Shown: positions 1 to 12,002, counted from the stretch's first letter. The stretch: 64,000 bases of DNA from Epinephelus fuscoguttatus (GCF_011397635.1 NC_064764.1:41902955-41966954), one strand, 5' to 3'. Notes: generated by a model not told the origin, from the letters alone. Numbers and translations are program-made.

Positions 1-262
1 TACACTTAACACTTTTTCCAAAGCTAGTGAAAACAATAAACGCGGTTAGCCTAGCTGCACTTCACTTCAAACTGCGGTATAATGAGTCGCTAAACAGTGT
101 GTCACACAAGACATTTAACTGCAAAATAATACTTGTGCCAGTATTTTTAAAAGTATTTAAGTCTACAAATATCAGTCACCTCGATATTAAACTTAGTTTT
201 TCCTGCTTCGCTCGCTGAACGGCCACGCTCCTCTCCTGCCAACATGTCCTCCTCTCCTGCCA
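1..262. other. Left flank of the DIRS element
   Basis: No gene is recognisable here. Just before the DIRS insertion a 14-base CT-rich word (228-241 and 249-262) occurs twice with a 21-base period, so the element lies directly against a short tandem repeat. Confidence 0.5.
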
Positions 263-424
263 GTTCTATCTCGTCCCTACTGACCGCCAGAGGCGGTGCA
301 TAAGCACTGGATAACTCCGCCCGCGCTAGCGCATGTCGAGTACGAATATCAACAATGTCACCCGTGACCCCTGCGTGAACTCCGGGAGGCTATATCTTCC
401 GGTGTCAGCAAGTGATCTGTTCCC
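263..424 (+). repeat. DIRS left inverted terminal repeat
   Basis: From about 283 to 424 this segment is the reverse complement of about 5090-5215, with few differences. The outermost ~20 bases differ between the two ends, as is normal for DIRS elements. The small palindrome CCGCCAGAGGCGG lies in the shared part. Confidence 0.88.
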
Positions 425-825
425 TTCATTCTTCTCGCGATCGCGCGTCGAGGTGTACGTAAGTGTTTGCTGTTGGTTTCATGTGTTGCTGGCCCTGGGC
501 AGCCTCGTGCCTCTGTGGTGGGAGTAACGGGCTGATGCTCGTCCTCCCAGGGGCTGTGGCCAGCGTGTTGCACAATTGCATGTATCTCTAGTATTGCGGC
601 TTTGCTGGGGTGACGGCGTTCCCGCCCCCCGCTTCCAGCATTGCCTGCAGCTGCTGACGGCTGTGTGAGCAGGTCAGTGGAAGTTGAATTCTGATAACTG
701 TACTGTTTTTTGTTTGTTTTTGCAGTTTGGGATTCAAAGTGAAGGATTCAATTGTGATTGGTGACGGTGGTGTTTCCGCTACCCTCTCCCAGCTCAGTTG
801 TGTTTGTCAGACTTATATTCACATA

Positions 826-826
826 C

Positions 827-875
<49 letters not shown>
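826..875. repeat. (TA)n microsatellite
   Basis: About 24 TA units followed by an A-run, inside the DIRS leader. The flanks (759-811 and 931-995) resemble each other, which suggests a small local duplication around it. Confidence 0.9.
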
Positions 876-880
<5 letters not shown>

Positions 881-1059
881 AAAGAACAACAACAAAAAGA
901 CGGAAAAGGAAGAAGGCTGATAACCTTGTTGGTGACGGTTGCGTGCCCGCCCCCTCTCCCAACTTGGTCTGGTGGTTTTGTTCAGTTGTGTTGACATTTC
1001 CGCTCCCGGCAGTGTCATACTTTTCTGGGCTCCTCACTGGCTTCTCCACCTGGTTGCAG

Positions 1060-2282
1060 ATGGCGCATGCCTGTGGCAACTGCATGACCCCCCTTGAGCC
1101 TGAAGACGGCCATGACCACTGTGTGGCCTGTCTTGGCGTGGACCACCTGCAGGAGGCCCTCACTGACGAGGCCTGCATGAACTGCAGTATCATGCCTCGG
1201 TCAGTGAGGTTGGCCCGACTGGCCCAACTGGGTCCTCCGGCCTGTCTCCCTCCCTTCCAGTCTGAGAGGCCGGACTTCTGCGGAGCTCCTGCACAGAAGA
1301 GGACTGCCACGTGGAGTGGGAATGCTGCTCCCGCGAAAAGGAGGAAGACGGCGGCGACAGACCAGCTCTCCTCCAAGGTCGACCGCTTGGCTGCTGACAT
1401 GGAGCACATGAAGGCGCTCCTCATGAATCTCCAGCCTGCTGGTGGGGTGGCACCTCCTGCTGTTGTGCCGGCTCAGGAGTCACCACCGCCACTGGATGAT
1501 GCGCTTTCCATCGCAGCTTCGTCGAGTCAGTTTGGCCGGGGTCGGATGATCGGGCCTTGGCTGCCATGGAGGATGCCGAGTCGGTGGGGCTCCTCCACAT
1601 GCCGGCGGTTGAGCCTCCAATCGCGGCCTTGATTGTGGCTCCGGATGAGGCGCTGAAGTCCGACCCTAAGTGCCCTTCTGCGCAGTGTAAAGTTACGGAC
1701 GATTACATCTGCAAGGCCTACAACACAGCAGCACGTGTCGGCCGCTTGGGGAACACCCTCTCCCACTTACTCCTTGCCCTCTCAGCCTCCCTGCAGGAGG
1801 CACAGGTGGACGACTCCGTCCGCGACATGTGTGATGCGTCACTGCAGGCTTTTGCCTACCAGACGAGGGAGCTGGGACGGCTGATGTCGACGCTTGTCCA
1901 CACTCGCCGTCATGTCTGGTTGGCACAGTCACCTCTGACGGAGGCGACTCGTAGGGTCCTTCGCCGGGTGCCAGCAGAACCTGGGGAGCTGTTTGGCTCT
2001 GCTGCTCTGGATGCACTGGACCGCACCGCTGAGGCCGACGACACCAGGCGGTGGCTTGCAGCCTCCATAAGAGAGCACCTGTTTCCAGGGGCAGCTCGAG
2101 GAGTTTTCATCAGCCCTCAGGGTCCTCACGACAATCTCCCTGGTGGCACCGGGCGGCGGCGGGACGAGAAGTCAGCGGGTGACTTTCGCTCCACTCTGCG
2201 CCGCTCACCTCGGAAGCCTCAGGACCCCAAGCCCGACCGCCGCACTTCCGGCTCCTCCAGGGGCCGGGGGCCTCGGCGCTAG
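1060..2282 (+). pseudogene. DIRS gag-like protein, one frameshift
   Basis: The likely start is the ATG at 1060 (MAHACGNC), which opens on a Cys-rich stretch suggestive of zinc binding (about residues 4-30). A basic patch and a short heptad-like segment follow. The frame is open to about 1545 and then continues in another frame from about 1557 to the stop at 2282, ending in an Arg/Ser/Pro-rich tail. The shift near 1540 disables this copy. Role by position and family: the capsid-like structural protein of the element. No enzymatic motif is visible. The next frame overlaps its 3' end, as in compact retroelements. Confidence 0.7.
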
Positions 2283-2289
2283 GGCCACG

Positions 2290-4046
2290 GGGCCGGTCGT
2301 CGGCTGCTTTTCCCAGCAGCAGCTCAGTCACTGGGCTGCCTGCTCGCCAGACCCCTGGGTAGTTGCCACCCTGACCCGGGGTTACGACTTGCAGTTCCGA
2401 CGCCGGCCCCCAGCCTTTGGCCGGGTCACCATGACGGTCATCCACGACTCGGCCAAGGCCCAAGCCCTAGCCCAGGAGCTGTCCACCCTCCTGGACAAGG
2501 GCGCCATCACACCGGTGGACCCCCTCCTTCAACCCGGGGGACTCTACTCAACCTACTTCCTCGTCGGCAAGAAGGACGGCGGACTCCGTCCCATCTTGGA
2601 CCTACGCGGCCTAAACAGGTACTTGAAGTTTTTACCGTTCCATATGTTGACCTCAGCGGACGTGATGCGCGTGATCCGGCAAGGCGAGTGGTTCACGTCC
2701 ATCGACCTGAAGGACGAGTTGTTTCATGTACCCATGGCTGGTCATCATCAGCCCTTCCTGCGATTTGGCTTTCGTGACCGCCACTATCTGTTCTGTGTGG
2801 TCCCGTTTGGGCTCTCCCTGTCTCCCAGGGTCTTTAACCGGTTCGTGGCAGCGGCTCTGGCGCGTTACAGGCTGGGGGCATGAAGGTGCTGCCATACCTG
2901 GACGATTGGCTGGTGTGCGCACCTTCCCGGGCCCAGGTGGTCCAGGATACGGCCTTCTGACACATGTGGCCCGGCTGGGCCTCACGGTCAACGTGGAGAA
3001 GAGCTGTTTGGTCCCCACCCAGCGGGCCGCCTACCTAGGTCTGGTCCTGGACTCTGTGGCCATGAAGGCCTACCTGTCAGAGCATCGTGTGGACGACATC
3101 CTCCGACTCCTTCTTCTCTTCAGGAGGGGCGAGCGGCTGCCGTTCGTCATGTATCTTCGCCTACTGGGCAAGCTGACGGCCGCGTCGACGGCCATTCCTT
3201 CTGGCCTGTTGGCATTGCGCCCCCTCCAAATGTGGCTGAACGGTATTCGACTGGACCCCAAGCTCCACAGGCTCAGACTGATCACTGTCTCGCAGGCATG
3301 CGTTCGCATCCTGGCGCCTTGGACGGACCGGGCATTCCTGCTGGGGGGTGCGCCCCTGGGTGCTATCCCATCCTTTCGGGAGACCGTCACATCGGATGCA
3401 TCCCGTTCAGGATGGGGTGCGGTCTGGCGTGGCAGGCCGGCTCAGGGACAGTGGTCTGTCCGGGACCGCGCATGTCACATCAATGTCCTGGAGCTGCGGG
3501 CCGTCCATCTGGCGCTCAGGCACTTTCTACCGCATCTACAGGGGAGACATGTGCTGATCCGGTCAGACAACAAGGCTGTTGTCTCCCAGATCAACCATCA
3601 GGGGGGCACCAAGTCGGTGCGACTGTTAAGCGCGTCCCGGCGCCTGCTTACATGGGCCGCTCCCCGTCTGTCCAGCCTGCGGGCTGTGTGGCTGTCCGGC
3701 GACCAGAATCGGGTGGCAGACTTCCTTTCCCGACACAAGCCTCCTCCGGGGGAATGGAGGCTTCACCCGGAGGTCGTGGGGATGGTCTGGGGCATCTTCG
3801 GCAGGGCGGAGGTGGATCTTTTTGCCTCGAGGGAGTCCACTCATTGTCCCCTCTGGTTCTCCTGGACAGAGGGGGGCAGTCCTCTGGGACGGGATGCCCT
3901 GGGGCACGAGTGGCCCGACGGCCTCCTGTATGCCTTTCCGCCATTGCCTCTGATCCTCCCGACGCTACAGCGGGTCCTTCAACAGGGCCACCGTCTCCTC
4001 CTGGTGGCCCCGTTCGTCCACCATTCTGGAGTTTCTCCAGTCTCTC
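2290..4046 (+). pseudogene. DIRS reverse transcriptase - RNase H - methyltransferase-like region, frameshifted
   Basis: The reverse transcriptase runs from about 2430. Visible blocks are a KKDGGLRPILDLRGLN motif, the first catalytic Asp in SIDLKD (about 2700) and the YLDD box (about 2895-2907). The frame is lost at 2883, runs briefly in a second frame through YLDD, and continues in a third from about 2960 to 4046. RNase H follows with its acidic residues in TSDAS, LELRAV, SDNKAV and NRVADF (about 3390-3730). The segment after it (VDLFASRES...) matches the position of the methyltransferase-like domain of DIRS elements, but its function is inferred from family layout only. At least two frameshifts in the polymerase make it inactive. 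Confidence 0.85.
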
Positions 4047-4887
4047 TTGGAGGATGGTCGCACTCCTTCCACCTTGAGGGTGTATGTGGCGGCAATTTCA
4101 TCGCGACATGTTTTGGTTGAGAATGCCACCGTGGGGTGCCAGCGGTTGGTGTCGTCTTTTCTCAGGGGGGCACTGAGGCTACGGCCTCCGGCGGCCCCCA
4201 GGGTTCCGGCATGGGATCTCTCCCTGGTGCTGGATGTCCTGTCTTCCTCGCCCTTTGAGCCCTTAGCCCAGGCTGATCTTAAGTGGTTATCAATGAAGAC
4301 AGCCTTTCTCCTTGCTGTCACATCAGCAAAGCGGGTTGGGGAGCTGCATGCTCTCTCCGTCAGTGAGTCCTGCCTGCGTTGGGGGCCGGATGGTTCGTGG
4401 GTGACTCTCTGGCCGAACGTTGCGTTCCTGCCAAAGGTGCTGCCACGCACCCATCTCAACCGGCCGATTCATCTGGCTCGGTTCGACCCCCCGTCGGCCG
4501 ACTGTGGAGCACAGTTGTTGTGTCCTGTACGGACCCTGGCTGCTTACCTCAATGCCACTGCGCCTGTGCGACGAACAGACCAATTGTTTGTGTGCTATGG
4601 GGGTCAGAGGTTGTGCCCTCTCTAAACAGCGCCTGTCACATTGGATTGTGGATACCATCTCCTATGCTTACAGGGTCACTGGCCGTCCGTTGCCAGCCGG
4701 GGTCAGGTGCCATTCGACGCGGGGGGTCTCCACGTCCTGGGCTGCTCTGAGGGGTGTTTCACTGGAAGACATCTGTGCTGCAGCTTCTTGGGCGTCACCT
4801 TCCACGTTCCATCGCTTTTATCGCCTCAATGTTGCTGCTCCCCACCCGTTGGGCGTGGTCCTCCGCCACAGGACTTCTGATCAGTGA
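4047..4887 (+). pseudogene. DIRS tyrosine recombinase, frameshifted
   Basis: In the family this enzyme inserts the circular element DNA by a Tyr nucleophile. Seen: the first catalytic Arg in SAKRVGEL (about 4330), the second box HSTRG (His and Arg, about 4710), and the C-terminal FYR with the presumed nucleophilic Tyr (about 4820). The first part reads in one frame and stops at 4625. The catalytic C-terminal half reads in a second frame to 4887. This single shift separates the two active-site boxes. Degraded copies of the same domain recur at 45.04 and 52.2 kb next to TAAR units 4 and 5. Confidence 0.85.
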
Positions 4888-4924
4888 GGTAGGTCTGGGG
4901 GATTCTTCGTGACGTTGTTGGTAT

Positions 4925-5035
4925 GTGTCATCCAGTGCTTATGCACCGCCTCTGGCGGTCAGTAGGGACGAGATAGAACGAAAGTTACAATGGTAACTAC
5001 GGTTCTATGAGTCCTGGATGACCGCCAGAGTGTCT
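4925..5035 (+). repeat. DIRS internal complementary region
   Basis: 4930-4979 is the reverse complement of the left outer edge of the element, and 4980-5033 is the reverse complement of the right outer edge. The two are joined exactly at AAC/GAAAG. In DIRS elements this region templates circle closure. Here it is intact. Confidence 0.88.
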
Positions 5036-5084
5036 GGTCACTCTGAATCCTCGCGCGCTCGCGAGCAGATTTTAGGAACAGATC

Positions 5085-5261
5085 ACCTGCTGACAACGGA
5101 AGATATAGCCTCCCGGAGTTCACGCAGGGGTCACGGGTGACATTGTTGATATATTCGTACTCGACATGCGCTAGCGCGGGCGGAGTTATCCAGTGCTTAT
5201 GCACCGCCTCTGGCGGTCATCCAGGACTCATAGAACCGTAGTTACCATTGTAACTTTCGTT
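5085..5261 (-). repeat. DIRS right inverted terminal repeat
   Basis: The reverse complement matches the left repeat from about 283 to 424. The outer edge ends in GTT at 5259-5261, followed by a T-run of the flank. Confidence 0.88.
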
Positions 5262-5454
5262 TTTTTTTCTCTTCCTCGTTTACTTCCACCAACCAACAAA
5301 GTAAATTCTGATTGGCTAAGGTGCAGCTTTACAGAAAATCTATTGGCTGACTAGACAGAGCTTTACAATTCACCACAGCAACTTTATAGGAAATGTAGTT
5401 TTCAATGCATATACACGTATTTGATTTAAAACACACTTTCCTTCTAATTCTGTA

Positions 5455-6470
5455 TTTTGTAGGTCCCTACATATATAAAAGTATACCAATGACTGAGCCT
5501 TCGGGTGGCCAGAGCAGCCCATCCAACCCGAGAGTATAACTCACAGTGGTGTGTCAATGGTTTACAATTCGTAATGAACCTTAGAGAAGCGTGATAGACA
5601 GTGTCAACCATATGAAGACATTTAGCAGACGCATTCATATATATGAAAGATCTCCATAATCCAACACCGGTAAAAAGGTAGCAGCAACAAGTCGCTTTTT
5701 TGCATTAAAAGAAAAATATAGCTTATTTCGAAAGTAAAAACCCAGTTTTATCCTCAGCTTCTTCATTAGTTTCTCTATATGCGGCTTGAAAGTGAGGGAG
5801 GCATCGATCAAAACACCCAGGCATTTATACTCGTGAACCATCTCTATTTCATTTCCCTCGAGAGTGGTCACTGAGGGGATAATTTGTGGCCTCTTCCTAG
5901 AATTAGAGAACAGGATAAGCTTAGTCTTGTCTGCGTTGAGAACAAGTTTCAGCTTAAGTAATGAGTGCTGGACAGCAACAAAGGCTTTCTGCAGGGATTC
6001 AATGGCCTGAACAAGAGTTGATCCACAGCAGTAAATAATTGTGTCATCAGCATAGAAATGCAAATTAGCATTTGTCACATTTATACCCAAATCATTGATA
6101 TAAGTAATGAATAAAAGGGGACCTAATATAGAACCCTGCGGCACCCCCTTGTGGACAGTAACAATATCAGAACACAGGCCATCATATTGAATGCACTGAG
6201 TCCTATTACTGAGATGGTGAACCAAGTAACTGCTTTCTCCGAGAGTCCTGATTGCACGAGTCTAAGTTTTAAAATATCGTGGTCAACTGTGTCAAACACT
6301 TTCGACAAATCAATAAAAAGAGATGCACAGTGTTGTTTCTTGTCAAGTGCAACAGAAATGTCATTTACCGCATAGTAAACAACATTTACATGCTGAGCAA
6401 ACAGCAGGCCCCTTGGTGAAAGTCCGGCATCAGTTGGATCCGTCCAACTCCCCTCCAATCCATCCTAGAG
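5455..6470 (-). pseudogene. LINE reverse transcriptase fragment (CR1/L2/Rex-like)
   Basis: Read on the minus strand: a palm block with FIDLSKVFDTVDHD (about 6320), the GVPQGSILGPLLF block (about 6130), the catalytic YADD box (about 6050) and a downstream domain ending near 5455. A two-base duplication near 5640 and at least one change near 6200 break the frame. The 5' half with the endonuclease is absent, as expected for a 5'-truncated LINE insertion. It is non-LTR by motif order; I cannot fix the exact clade. Confidence 0.85.
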
Positions 6471-6499
6471 GGACATTCCACTTCCTTATATTATGCTTT

Positions 6500-7360
6500 T
6501 ACTGACGGCTGACGGCACTGGGAAGTGTGTTTCATAGCTCCATAAAAGGTGCCTTTGTGCAGCAGTATCTTGTGCAGACATCCACTGATATGGCACCAGT
6601 ATTTGACAGTTTCGGTTGGTGACCACTGCGTCAACAACTGCCACCACCTGCAGCATATTATACTGCTGAGAAAGTGTCTTTGTGCATCTTATCTTACTAT
6701 ATAATGACAAAAACTCTATCTGTGGGTGTGGGTGTGTCTGTCTGTGTGTCTGTTCCACGTTTTTCTCCTCACTGACTTGGTCAATCCATGTGAAATTTGG
6801 CACAGTGGTAGAGGGTCATGGGAGGATGCAAATGAAGCACTATTGCATCAATTGGCCAAAGGGGGGCACTATAGCAACTGATTGAAATTGCAAACTTTGA
6901 ATGGGCATATCTCATGCCCCGTATGTGGTAGAGACATGAAACTTTGCATAGAGATGCCTCTCTTCATGAGGAACACATTCGCCTCAAGAACCCATAACTT
7001 CCGCTTGTATAGATTTTCCGCCATTTTGAATTTTTTGAAAAACACTTCAAATGGATCTTTTCCTAGGAAGTTTGAGCGATCTCCATGAAACTGGGTGAAC
7101 ATAATCTAGGGAGCAATATCTAAAGTTCCCTCTTGGCAAAAGTTGGAAAACTTCCTAAAACTGAGCTTCTATAAGGCAATGAATATTGCGGAGGGTGTGG
7201 CTCATCACATAAAGGTGTAGAACATCTCAAGGGTTTCACCCATCACCACACAACTTTGTAGGCATATGACCACACATAATCTGAGAGGACCCCTCCATTA
7301 TTGACCCCATCAAACGAAATGGGGGCGCTAGAGAGCTAATTTCTTATCTAGGCCTAACCG
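6500..7360. repeat. AT-rich interspersed repeat without coding capacity
   Basis: Includes a (TG)-rich stretch near 6721-6760, followed by long low-complexity prose-like sequence with repeated words such as ATGAAACT and GGCACTATAGC. No terminal repeats or reading frame are convincing. The style resembles the interspersed repeat at 42.2-43.8 kb, but I see no clear shared block. It is called a repeat by texture only. Confidence 0.35.
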
Positions 7361-8240
7361 CCATATGGATTTTTACTAAACTTGGTAGATATGTAGAACA
7401 GGACGCCTCAAGCTTATATTTGACAGGACAGTGAAACATGACAGGAAGGATGGGAGAGAGAGCAAGAAAGACATGCAGCAAAGTACAAAGGCCGGATTCC
7501 AACCCCCACCGCTGCAACAAGGGCTAGCCGCACCTTTTCCATGTGAACTACCAGTGCACCCCAGTTTTAAGTCAATACAACATATAAACACTTTAACTAT
7601 CTGCCTTTCAACGTGCTACCTCAACTACTAATGTACAGTTTTAGCCCACTAACTATCCCACTCATGCCAATGCTACTACTGTACTTTCAATAAAGCAATC
7701 GTACCATCAAATTCACAAACACTCTGTCTGAATACATTGCTCTTCTAAATGGCTTCACTTAACTATTTAATCTGTAATTTCCTATGACCTGTATCCCAAA
7801 CACACATCATGTGAAACTGTACGTGGGCAACTGTGCACTCAGTGGGTACGGACTATGTAACCCTTCTGAAGAGAAAGATGTTAGTAATGGTGATAGTAAC
7901 TTGATTCTATGGCCAGTTGGACAGAAGACCTAGATTCAGCTACGGAGCCCAGGGTAACCAAAGGATGCGCAGGAATGACACACGCACTGATCTTCTTTTG
8001 AGAAAACAACAATGCTTCCCAATTTATTATAATGCTGGGAAGATGAATGAAGCATATAAAAAAACACAAATAAACCACCTTACCCGGCCAGGTATTGAAA
8101 ATTATAAACCAAGTTAAAATGAAAATAAAAAAAGATGCGCTGCAGCTGCGTGTGTCTCTACTTTTCAGTTCACTTTACTTCACTTTGCACCATTTAGGTG
8201 AAACCAGTCAAACCACACTGTAGTGTGGGTGTGTGTGTTT
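7361..8240. other. Unassigned intergenic stretch
   Basis: No gene, RNA gene or defined repeat is recognised. There are AATAAA-like words near 7690, but nothing upstream that they would serve. Confidence 0.4.
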
Positions 8241-8245
8241 ATGTA

Positions 8246-8393
8246 AAAGTGGAAAAAGGATTCAATTCCGCGGTGTTGTTGGTTTCCTCCAGGGTCCGGC
8301 TCGCCATCAACGTCTCTCTGGCTCTGACATCCAGGCAGGTTCCGTCCAAATCCAAGGGTACATCAAAAACCTGACCTACAATAAGTAGGATCA
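8246..8393 (-). other. Possible terminal exon, minus strand
   Basis: On the minus strand a polypyrimidine-poor TTATTGTAG acceptor-like site is followed by about 46 open codons ending in TAA. The peptide (starting QVFDVPLDLDG) is not recognised. It may belong to a transcript leaving the nearby LTR, or be chance. Confidence 0.15.
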
Positions 8394-8399
8394 GAATAT

Positions 8400-9465
8400 A
8401 TATTTTTCAACTTCTCAGATCTCAAAATATGAATTATTGAACATAAATCACTTTAAATTGTCTCTATATATGTAGAGAATAATTGCTTTAACTGAACTTG
8501 TATTGCAATATAATATCACAATTGGCTTATAGCAAAGATAATTAACTCAAAATATATTATGATAGCAAAAACAACTAGTTTTTAACAGTATCATCATGTA
8601 TGTACTATTCTCATAGCAATTTACATATACATTACACAAATAACCAAAATATAAACATTTATAATGTTCACAGTTGGGTAAACATGGCTTAATGTGCTTA
8701 ACATGGACAATTAAGGCCACAGTCACACACCTAGACACCATAACTCAATGTAAAAACTAAACAAAAGTGCAAATAATTTGTCTCATAGGACCTTTAAAAT
8801 GTAACATCACTGCTTATGCATCAATGCTTGGTGTGACTAGCAGTGCAAATTGCTTGCTGTGCCTAGCGAGGCTGATTAACACTGGAGCTAGCGTTCGGCC
8901 GTTAGCTTTTAGCCTGTAGAATTAGCATTTAGCGTTTACAACGGCAGGACGGTCGCTCACCAATGCGATTTCTCCCCCCGAGCGAGTCCTCCAGCTGCAT
9001 TCCTGCAGGCTCTGGCCGTCCGGGGTGATTCCTCAGTGGTGTTTTTCCAAGTTTTTATCAGTTTTTGTCACTTTCATTGGCTTCCTCTGCTTCACCATCC
9101 TGACATGGAGATCGTGTCCAAAGCGTGCTCGTTCTCTCTTCTTCCAGAGGCTTCGGTGGAAGTGAACCTGTGCCGGTGGGGTCACAGGCTGTCTGCTCTT
9201 CAACTCATCCCTTTCAAATTAAAGTCCCCATAACTTTTTTTTTTTTTTTTTAATATAGTTTGGCTCTTTTTAACTGTATATTTGTCTTTTTAACAGCAAA
9301 ATGAATTAATCTTTTTTTTTCTTATCACAAATTTCAAGTTCAAGTTTTTTAATTAAATAAAATTAACACATTTACTGTCTTTTAACCCAATCGTCTGTCT
9401 TTTTTAACACAAAATGAAATGGTTTTAATACACCTTTTAAATACACAGTTTTTATCTGGGTTACA
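8400..9465 (-). repeat. Candidate 3' LTR of the Gypsy element, outer limit unknown
   Basis: Directly beyond the end of pol the minus strand shows a purine tract AAGAGGGGAGGG (9466-9477) and then TGTAACCC (from 9465 downward), the expected start of a 3' LTR. A TATA-like stretch and A-runs follow. The outer end is not defined because no matching 5' LTR is seen beyond 15.85 kb. The stretch from 8.9 to 9.2 kb is GC-richer than the rest. Confidence 0.45.
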
Positions 9466-10219
9466 CCCTCCCCTCTTGAATGTATGCACGTCTCTGTGCA
9501 TGGGAACTGCTGTCTGGTAACAAGTTGAGGGAAGAGTTCCGGTTGGTCTGTTCAGCTTCCAATAGCACTTCGGTAAGAGCGGTGTTCAGGCCTTGAAACA
9601 GAGATTGAACAATGGACACCAGTGGACTGCCCAGCCGTGAGTAGTGCAGTCGTTCAGGCCTCTCTCTGCTTCTAGTTGAACGTCGCACAGTGTCACCAAC
9701 AGCGACATCCTCTTCAGTGGGAACATCTCCGGCGAATCCAGGGACACTGGTAGGTAAGTATTCACTTGTTGGTTCTTTAGTCTTTGCTTCTTTTCCAGGC
9801 TCTGTGCAAGACGAAGCAGTAGGCAGAACTTCAGGTAAGTCACCAGACAGGTTAGCAGGTAAGTGATCGTCACATGCTGGACCGTCAGCAGGTAAGTGTT
9901 CTTCACCGACTGGAGCATCAACAGGTAAGTGTTGTTTGGACAGGTTCCTCCCTCCGTCCTTTTGGGAAGGGGTCTCACGGTGGATGTTCGGTCTAGGAAC
10001 TTCATAGACAGTCGTGAATCTCATAATTTCTTTGTCAGGCTGCTCTCTGAACCACTTGTATGGAAATTCATCCTCAGAGTTGCACTGACCCTGTATATTT
10101 TCAGACTGTTCAACAGACTTCCGTGTTTGTGGCTTGCGTGGTTTTGGCAGTTCTGGCCTTTCAACATTCAGTGGAAGAGAACCACAGGGAAGTACGAGGT
10201 CTCTGTGAAGAGTCCGCAA
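9461..10219 (-). pseudogene. Gypsy pol segment 5: C-terminal tail
   Basis: The upstream part just before this segment (LPVYTLRPEN) is a typical post-integrase module. The tail of about 250 codons is acidic and Pro-rich, carries a short repeated unit (HLPxxxPxxxxHLPA) and has no recognised domain. It stops next to the purine tract that primes plus-strand synthesis. Confidence 0.7.
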
Positions 10220-10316
10220 GGGTCCTTCCTTGTTCTCTGGTCTGAGGGTGTAGACTGGAAGATCTCCAGCTCACTTCACCACCACGTAAACATCCGTCTC
10301 CCACTTATCAGCCAGC

Positions 10317-10844
10317 TTATGTTTGCCGCATAGGCGGACAGATCTCACCAACACCCAACTTAGAGGCGGTGACACGGCCGTCAAATCTTGCCTTGTTCCT
10401 TGCTGCTATCTTAGCGGCGTTTTGGGTGGCGATCTTGTAACTCTCTTCCAGATGAGCCTTGAGCCTTTGAACGTACTGTGAGTGAGACTTGTACTCACCA
10501 TCCTTCAAGGGTAATCCGAAAGCCAGATCAACAGGCAGCCTCGGTTGCCGGCCGAACATGAGTTCATAAGGTGTGAACCCTGTTACATCACTCTTCGTAC
10601 AATTGTACGCATGTACTAGAGGTTTCACAAAGTTCCGCCACTGTGATTTGTCTTTGTTGTCAAGTGTTCCCAACATGCTCAGCAACGTTCTGTTGAAACG
10701 TTCGACTGGATTCCCTCTGGGATGATAGGGCGTCGTACGGATTTTACGAATTCCAGCAATCTTGCAGAGCTCTTTGATTGTTCGTGACTCGAAGTCAGGT
10801 CCTTGGTCGCTATGCAATCGTTCTGGGATTCCATAATGGACCAT
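10317..10844 (-). pseudogene. Gypsy pol segment 4: integrase core
   Basis: Second and third members of the D-D-E triad: LHSDQGPDF (Asp) and GNPVERFNR (Glu). These are followed by the conserved YNCTKSDVTGFTPYELMFGR block. Ends in a deletion-linked stop near 10.32 kb. Confidence 0.88.
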
Positions 10845-10883
10845 GAAGTTGTCCCAAAGGCACCTGGCGACGGTCTGAGCTTT

Positions 10884-11987
10884 CTAATTTGGCGTTGGTA
10901 TGGTGATTGCATACTTCGTAAAATGATCCGTTATCACCAAGATATCCTTCGTATTGCTTCTGTCGGGTTCAACAGACAAGAAGTCCATACAGAGAAGCTC
11001 TAAGGGCCTGGTGGATGTTATGCTCACCAGCGGTGCCGCCTTTTCTGGTTGTGCCTTTCTGCGGACGCACCGTTCGCAGGTCTTGATTTTTCTTTCGACA
11101 TCGGCCGCCATCTTTGGCCAGAAATACCTGGTGCGTACCAAATCCAAGGTACGTTCGGCACCTAAGTGGCCCATATCATTGTGAAGACTCTGAAGGACAA
11201 CCGTCCGGAGCTCCTCAGGTATGACAAGCTGATGAGTGACTCTGCCATTGTCTTGACGTCTCCTGTACAGTACTTCATTCTGCATTTCGAGGCGATTCCA
11301 CTCCCTTAGAAGGAAAGGAATGTCAGGAAGTTCTCTTCTGACTGTTGGAGGCAGCTTTTCTCCACTTTCGATTTGAGCAATTACCTCTCGGAGACAGGGG
11401 TCAGCTCGCTGCACATCTCTGATTTCGACCTCGGACAGGTGAGGGAGACCAGGTAAGCCACCATGCTCGACCGCAAAACTGTCTGGCAGGGCCTCAGGAG
11501 AGGTTGAAAGGGACTGCACCAGCGCCATGCCTCCATCGTCTGGTATGCCACAAACAAGATGCCTCTCACAGATGGCGTGCACAGTGTCTTGGCTCACACC
11601 ACTCCCAAGATCAGCCAGATGTGTTCGTGTTAACTGACTGATGCGCTCCTGTTCTTTCTGGGACTTCAGATCATTTGAAAGTCCTCCATGTGGCCTTCTA
11701 GAAAGACCGTCTGCATCAGAGTTCAGTTTACCTGGCCTGTATTGGAGCTTGAAGGTGAACGTTGAGAGGGCTGCCAGCCATCTGTAGCTGGTGGCGTCCA
11801 GTTTGGCACTGGTAAGGACGTATGTCAGGGGATTACTGTCTGTTACGACAGTGAATTGGTTACCATACAGGTAATCACAAAATTTTTTGACAACCGCCCA
11901 CTTTAAAGCTAGGAATTCTAGCTTATGCGCTGGGTATTTTGACTCGCTGCGTGACAGGCCCCTGCTAGCGTATGCAATCACTCGCAT
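10884..11987 (-). pseudogene. Gypsy pol segment 3: RNase H and integrase N-terminus
   Basis: Continues the same frame after the stop at 12003. RNase H residues are in KLEFLALKWAV (Glu) and VVTDSNPLTY (Asp), with DADGLSRR at the end. The integrase HHCC finger follows (H...H...CERC), then the first core Asp in LLCMDFL. It stops at a TAG near 10.885 kb. Confidence 0.88.
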
Positions 11988-12002
11988 GTGACCATCTTGT
12001 TC

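Larger units (their letters stand above)
263..5261 (+). mobile_element. DIRS-type tyrosine-recombinase retrotransposon, nearly complete but frameshifted
   Basis: Seen: inverted terminal repeats at both ends, an internal complementary region near 4.93-5.03 kb, and between them gag-like, reverse transcriptase/RNase H and tyrosine recombinase reading frames. The trinucleotide GTT lies at both outer edges (263-265 and 5259-5261), and its complement AAC (4977-4979) sits at the junction inside the internal complementary region. This is the diagnostic DIRS layout, which in the family allows a circular DNA intermediate that a recombinase integrates without target duplication. The element is far richer in G and C than its surroundings. 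Each long reading frame carries at least one frameshift, so this copy is very probably dead. The order gag, RT-RH, recombinase is as read here. Confidence 0.9.

Noticed and set aside
758-1424. Frames with IYIYIY runs in the DIRS leader
   Set aside because: They come from the TA microsatellite. The gag-like frame begins only at 1060.
3232-4077. Long + strand frame overlapping DIRS RNase H
   Set aside because: A GC-rich shadow frame; the catalytic motifs are in the other frame.
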